DNA of 64,000 nucleotides from the NCBI GenBank assembly GCA_951394045.1, contig OX595989.1, positions 2,356,001 through 2,420,000 of the forward strand. The letters run 5' to 3'. Positions 59,536-64,000 of the stretch are shown here, piece by piece (the first letter of the stretch is position 1; the number at the start of each line of letters is the position of its first letter). The translations under genes were made by a program, and so were the position numbers. The notes under the pieces were generated by a model that saw only the letters and a program-made list of their open reading frames with translations, made no database searches and had not been told where the DNA came from. Source of the stretch: Nitzschia sp. DOCU1. Taxonomy: Eukaryota; Bacillariophyta; Bacillariophyceae; Bacillariales; Bacillariaceae.

Positions 59536-61936
59536 TTACGCCTCGTTGAACATGCTAAAAACTCGTTTGAACTCATCCCAGCTAAGCGTCCCGGTGTTGT
59601 TGAGGTCTAATGACTTCAGCATATCACGAATATCCTCGTCGGTATACTGTGGATCCCATTGAATGACAAATTGTTTCAGCGTCTCAAACCTTATTTCTCC
59701 GTCGTTGTCTCTGTCGATTAGGTCGAAGACTCGACGAAGCTGGTAGTCTCCCTCGGGGAAATCCTGGTTCGTCGCCTTCACCACGGCCTTTTTGAAGTCG
59801 CGTCGAAGAATGATATCCTTAAAGCTATCGTTCAGCTCCTTGTTCTTTTCGCAAAGCTTTCGGATCTTTCGCCCGTCCAATACTTGGAGCGTACATTCGT
59901 TGCTAAGGCAACGTGCCGTTACATTGTACGGCTTATGGGCATAGAAAGCAGCATGCTCTCCTGTCATTTCACCTTCTCGCAACGATCGAACTTTTCGGCC
60001 GCCGACAGTAATATCAACTTTCCCATTCTCCATTATGTAGAGATCATTGCCCGGGGACTGCTCGGAGAAAATCACCTGGCCGCGCCCGAAGGTCTTCGGC
60101 TTGAGATCCTTTTGCAAGCCAAATAGGACTTTTGCTCGCTCGCGCTGTCTCATTCGATCCGTCTCAGCCATAGTCAGCTCAACATCTTTGTCAGCCTTGA
60201 GATACTTCTCAAAGTACTCTCGGCTGATTTCAAGGACGTGTACTGGCGTGAGGCAACGCACAGTTTGGTTGTGGCTCTGGGCATCTCGGATAAGGGCTTC
60301 TTCACCAAAGAACTCCCCTGCTCTCCGGATCACTCGAAATCCATCTTTGGAGGTAACTTCCACTTTACCTGAAACCAAAAAGAACATGGCGTCTCCTTGT
60401 TGCCCCTCATCATACACAATGTCGCCGTTCTTGAAGTACTTGGAAATCATGTTTTCAGACAGAAGCTGCTGGACTTCAGAGAGAGAAAGCCTGGCATCGG
60501 GCGAGAAGAAAGAAGTGATACCAGTCAATTCTTTGGTCGAGATGTAACCTCGTTGCTTTGGGTCGAGATCTCGAAACGCCATTTCCAGAATACTTGTACG
60601 CTTCGCGAATTCGGAACCTCCGTGCTTGTCGGCGCTACTCAAGAGTCCCTTGAAGATGCTCGTTCCAACCTTAGTTTGATGGCGTCGGTACTCGGCAAGT
60701 CGACTGTCGGAGCCTGATATCAGTTTTACCGACGCCGTTTTCCCCAGAACCCAATCGTTCTGTAACAGCTGCTCAGCAGTCAAGCGCTTGGTGGGATCTC
60801 TTTGCATCAATCCCTCGAGAAGCTGCAACGCATCCTCGGACAAGTGTGCCGTTAGCTTATGGTTTCGAATGGGGAGATTGACGTCAGAAAGTATCCGTTT
60901 CTCCATTTCTTGGCTACTCGTACCTCCAACTAGATCGAATGGGTGAGCTCACGTAAGCATGCTGTCGAGGAACAAGGAATGGGTAAGACTTGGACTGAGG
61001 AAATCGGCTATGTGCTATACCGCTTGAGATGTCTTACATGTACATGATAACTCCAAGCGACCACATATCGAAGGGTGGCTGGATGTCGGCATGAACTCCT
61101 GGGTTATCTTGGACTTGCTGAAGTACTTCAGGAGGGCAATAAGCCGGCGTTAGACCAGTTCCTCGGTGCTCATGATCCACTTTTGCCTTTTGGTTCGGAA
61201 CCAGATGGGCACAACCGAAATCCACTATCTTTATCGTAGAGTCTTCCTTGGATTCCGAAGACAGCATAAGATTCTCTGGTTTCAAATCACTATGAACCAC
61301 ACCGACACCGTGTAGGAACGCCAATGCCGAAGCAGTTTGTCGAATTGTCCGCGCGGCATCTGCCTCGCTGTAGGCCCCGTAGCGGCACAGCATGTCAAAC
61401 AATTCCCCGCCTCCGATTAGGTCAAAGACCAAATAGTAAAAGTCATCCTCATCAAAGTGCTCATGCATCAAACAGATGGACGGGTGTCCTCCAGTTTTCT
61501 GCAGGTAAAGTAGTACATCCATCTCACGTTGAAACGTTGCATCGTTGGTGAACTGCTTCGATATTTTCTTGACCGCTACGGGAGCCTTCGTTTTCCGGTG
61601 ACGGCCTTGGTAAACATCTCCAAAATTTCCCACTCCAATAGGATTGTTCCAGTTAATCACGTAAACCGAATCCATGGTTTTCTCGTGATTTGCAGTACGA
61701 TTCAGGAGCTCCACTGTGGGCTGTCGCGTGAGTGTAAAGCCACCAGGGGGTACAAGAGCAGCGTGGCATGATGTCAAGGGAGCCTGAAGGAGTCTATGAA
61801 GCGGGTTCTGACCTTCAGTAAAGCGTGTGGGATTTTCTCGCTTATTCTCCTCTTCGAAAAGGAAGGCCAGGACAGCGAAGGTACCTGCTATTCTTTGGAC
61901 ATGCTTTCGGCTTTGATACAACTTGGATCGCAGCAT
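59536..61936 (-). pseudogene. Ser/Thr kinase with EF-hands and two cyclic-nucleotide-binding folds, interrupted by an in-frame TGA
   Basis: Exon 1 61936-61038 and exon 2 60961-59536, with a 76-nt phase-2 intron (ACAT/GTAAGA, CGACAG/CATG). Read through, it gives a 774-codon frame. The kinase domain (from about residue 95) has IGVGNFGDVY, VAVKKI, VVHSDLKPEN (HSD, not HRD), VDFGCAH and PPEVL. Codon 304 (60949-60951) is TGA in what should be MLTGAHPFD, the conserved turn after DMWSLGVIMYI; GGA-to-TGA would explain it. After the kinase come one EF-hand-like segment (DLDPKQRGYISTKEL), two cNMP-binding folds (FFGEEALIRDA and MTGEHAAFYAH, both lacking the usual phosphate-cassette Arg), and two EF-hands (DRDNDGEIRFETL, DLNNTGTLSWDEF). 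The architecture suggests joint Ca2+ and nucleotide control. It may be a null allele, an assembly error or a recoded gene. Confidence 0.75.
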
Positions 61937-63940
61937 GGCGAGGATATGCTGATACTCGCTAGTGGTGGTCTTTCTGTGTTATTGGGTTTGATTCGAATCA
62001 TGCAGAATGGAGAAGAAGGAATCGGCACGGCACTGGGAGAGTTGCCGATGTATCTTTCTCGAAATGTGAAAGCGAGCCATCATGAAATAAATACAACACG
62101 CCACCACACCAATGGAAGAAGAAAGGGAATGACATAAGCCACCAGCAAATCCAAGTTCCGCACATTTAGAGGGAAATGAACGGTAACGATGATGCCAACG
62201 CGACTTTTCTGGTTCCGGCGGATCATTGGTGCCGGAAGTGTTCCCTTCCACAAAACTTGCGGCATTTTTGTCGTCACGCAATCTCATCTGTCGTCGCAGG
62301 AAATCATTCGCATACTCACAATACATATATATGAAAACCTTCCGGATCTTAAAGGATCGACTCGCTGGAATGAATCATGCCAACGTTCTTCTTGCTGAGT
62401 AGAGTACTATTTTATCAAGAACGTCGTTCGACCCAATCTTTTGACGACAAGCATCACTCATGTACTGGCGTTCCACCTAGCGTGGTACAATCAAAGCCAA
62501 GGTAACAGGTAGTACTGTTTCACCGTCTCTGTAGTTCTCGTGCAGGAGGAGCTCAGGCTCGTACTACTAGTAGTAGTGTAGCGCTGCTGCTGAGGATCCC
62601 TACTAAGAAAAACGGGGACAGGGTCAGAGGAGTCGCAAGACTCCTACCGTGCGTAGTACAGATAGTGTTGCTGCGTTGCTTATTGAATTATTCGAAAACG
62701 GAGTTCCGAAGAATATATTCGTCCTTCACAACTTTGACTGGAGAACCGCAAAGGGGGGACTTTTTCAAGAAGAGAGATGCTGGAATAAAAGTCGCGGCCT
62801 CAGCAAGAAGTGCTGGTTGGGCGGGCGGGGATAAAGTACTCGTCCTCTACGACTAGAGTACTAGTATTCTCGTTCTTGATGTCGTTGGTGCTGCTTGTTC
62901 TTGAACAGGGCGGGGGGAGGAGGACTTCTTGAGACGGGACTTCTTCTTCAACGAAGTCGAGTACCTGTCCAGCTACTCCGAAGTAGTAGCATCGACGCAT
63001 CGTTGTAGTACATGCGATCTCTGACGACATCGACAAAGATGCAACTGAAGAACGAGAAATTGTTCGTAGTAGGCAGTGACAGGTTCTGTCTTATTCTCCT
63101 TTTCCCTTTTTTGTGAGACGCCGCCTTGTTCCACACGTGCACTATCTTCAGGTGCTACTTTTACCCTTCGCCGCCTTTGTTCCACAAGCGAGCGTATTGC
63201 ACTATCTTGACGCGCTAGTCGAAGGAGAGTGTTCTCGAAAGCAAGGAATTTCGTTTGCATGGAACAAATGGCGCCCTGTGAAAATGTCGAGACAAATTTA
63301 ATAATAGGCCCACAAAGTCAGACACTGAAGGCCCAACGAAAAACACCACCAGAGCAATAAAGCCTTGGAATGGTGGAACTTCAAGGGCGCGATGATTCAG
63401 TCAATTTATTCATCGTGACCCGCCCCGTTGTAGCCCAACTCTACGGCGAATCGGTCAAGCAATGCTCAGGCCGGCTTCAGCACGGTCGTACTCTTTTGCT
63501 GGCGCTTCGCATTTGTGCTTCATGTTTTGCATACTACGTGATTTGAACCCAACGGGACAAGAAAAGTGGCCTAAAGAGCCCGCGGACTAACTGCCCTCTA
63601 TTTAACAGGGATTCGCAGTCGTTTGAAAGTTTCGATGAATCATCGTCGAAGTTCCACACGTTTGATAATTCAATCAGCGATACCAAAACGAATATCGAAG
63701 AACAGGATGCGTTGAAAACGGCCTATCGAGCTCGGGCATTTTTAAGAGAGAACCAACGAATTCGCCCTGATCTTGATGTGGCGCTTCTGGTTCGAAACAA
63801 CGTCGGTCCTAATCCAATTTCTCCAACCTTTTTCGCTACTACGTATTTTTCTCATAGGCACTTCATCTTCTCATATTTACACAGTAGAGCTTTGTGATAT
63901 TCCAACCAGACTAACATCATTAAAACACTTGCAAATCAAA
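61937..63940. other. 2 kb without a supported gene
   Basis: Short frames only. A plus-strand stretch open from about 63546 to 63897 has no ATG, but reads plausibly protein-like in its middle (YRARAFLRENQRIRPDLDVALL), so it may be an exon remnant. Two imperfect direct repeats sharing GCCGCCT(T)TGTTCCACA and TGCACTATCTT lie at about 63120-63152 and 63168-63212. Short CTACTAGTAGTAGT-type runs occur near 62560. Confidence 0.45.
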
Positions 63941-64000
63941 ATGGCCCCTCTGCAACACAGAATCAGCTTCGAAGATGCCCCGGAAATCTTGATCCGTTCC
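63941..64000 (+). CDS. possible start of a gene, runs off the window
   Basis: ATG at 63941 in context AAAATGGCC followed by 20 open codons (MAPLQHRISFEDAPEIL). The beginning recalls the MAPL start and VSF-type strand of the 48432 protein, but 20 codons are too few to assign. The A-rich leader (AAATCAAAATGG) supports a real start. Confidence 0.35.
   Translation, partial: MAPLQHRISFEDAPEILIRS

Noticed and set aside
60949..60951. TGA as selenocysteine
   Set aside because: The position is a structural glycine in kinases, not a redox site, and no selenoprotein family is involved; nonsense mutation or sequence error is simpler.
60925..60955. A second tiny intron in the kinase that would remove the TGA (GTGAGC donor to CTAG acceptor)
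   Set aside because: It would be 23-36 nt, far shorter than every other intron here, and it shifts the frame or removes conserved residues.
1..64000. CRISPR arrays, bacterial operons, rRNA or tRNA genes
   Set aside because: No regularly spaced repeats, no ribosome-binding-site operon layout, and no convincing tRNA A/B boxes or rRNA segments were seen by eye; the window is eukaryotic nuclear DNA.

Overview
The window looks like nuclear DNA from a diatom, probably a pennate one. Single-copy eukaryotic housekeeping genes (eIF4E, an OMA1-type protease, an FKBP, a codanin-1 homologue, a BEACH/WD40 protein) carry few, short GT-AG introns of 76-93 nt. Several proteins begin with a signal peptide followed by an ASAFAP-like motif (AAGAFAPAP, SSAFSVV, ATSFVPG), which marks plastid import in algae with secondary plastids. 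The mobile elements (a Helitron relative, a Tc1/mariner element, a LINE) are eukaryotic too. The species cannot be fixed from the sequence alone.

Layout. 1-7.3 kb: an S28 serine peptidase (5' end outside the window), a small tetraspanning membrane protein, and a 1502-residue secreted cysteine-repeat protein. 7.3-12.2 kb: a codanin-1 homologue on the minus strand, divergent from a small plastid-targeted gene whose second exon is missing. 12.2-27.6 kb: an island of mobile DNA and gene fragments. It holds a decayed Helitron-like Rep with two acidic ORFs (12.2-17.5), a nearly pristine 4404-bp Tc1/mariner element with 488-bp inverted repeats and two genes (17.5-21.9), a SNF2 ATPase cut off inside its motor (22.2-25.2), the N-terminus of topoisomerase III (26.8-27.3), the C-terminus of an FSH1-type hydrolase (27.3-27.6) and a TTAGGG tract. 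27.6-29.5 kb: a second copy of the codanin 5' end, the bidirectional promoter and the plastid gene, here with its second exon.

29.6-49.0 kb is ordinary gene space: OMA1, a FAN-like BEACH protein, an Asteroid-type nuclease, a histone-fold-like protein, FKBP, an MFS transporter, an Elp6-like protein, eIF4E, a plastid ABC1 kinase, plastid ClpS and a diatom-type protein of unknown function. 49.6-57.8 kb is a complete 8.1-kb LINE with a 17-bp target-site duplication. 58-62 kb holds an ankyrin-like protein and an unusual kinase with EF-hands and cyclic-nucleotide-binding folds, interrupted by an in-frame TGA. The last 2 kb have no convincing gene until a possible start at 63941.

The main structural result is that the 15.4-kb island is bounded by a 1.7-kb direct repeat of the host locus. 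The left copy keeps the complete codanin gene and the right copy keeps the complete plastid gene, so the ancestral locus can be recovered by collapsing the repeat. At the right junction a TTAGGG tract joins duplicated codanin sequence to hydrolase sequence in one open chimeric reading frame. The second standout is the Tc1/mariner element, in which each long inverted repeat carries the whole upstream region and the start codon of one of its two convergent genes.
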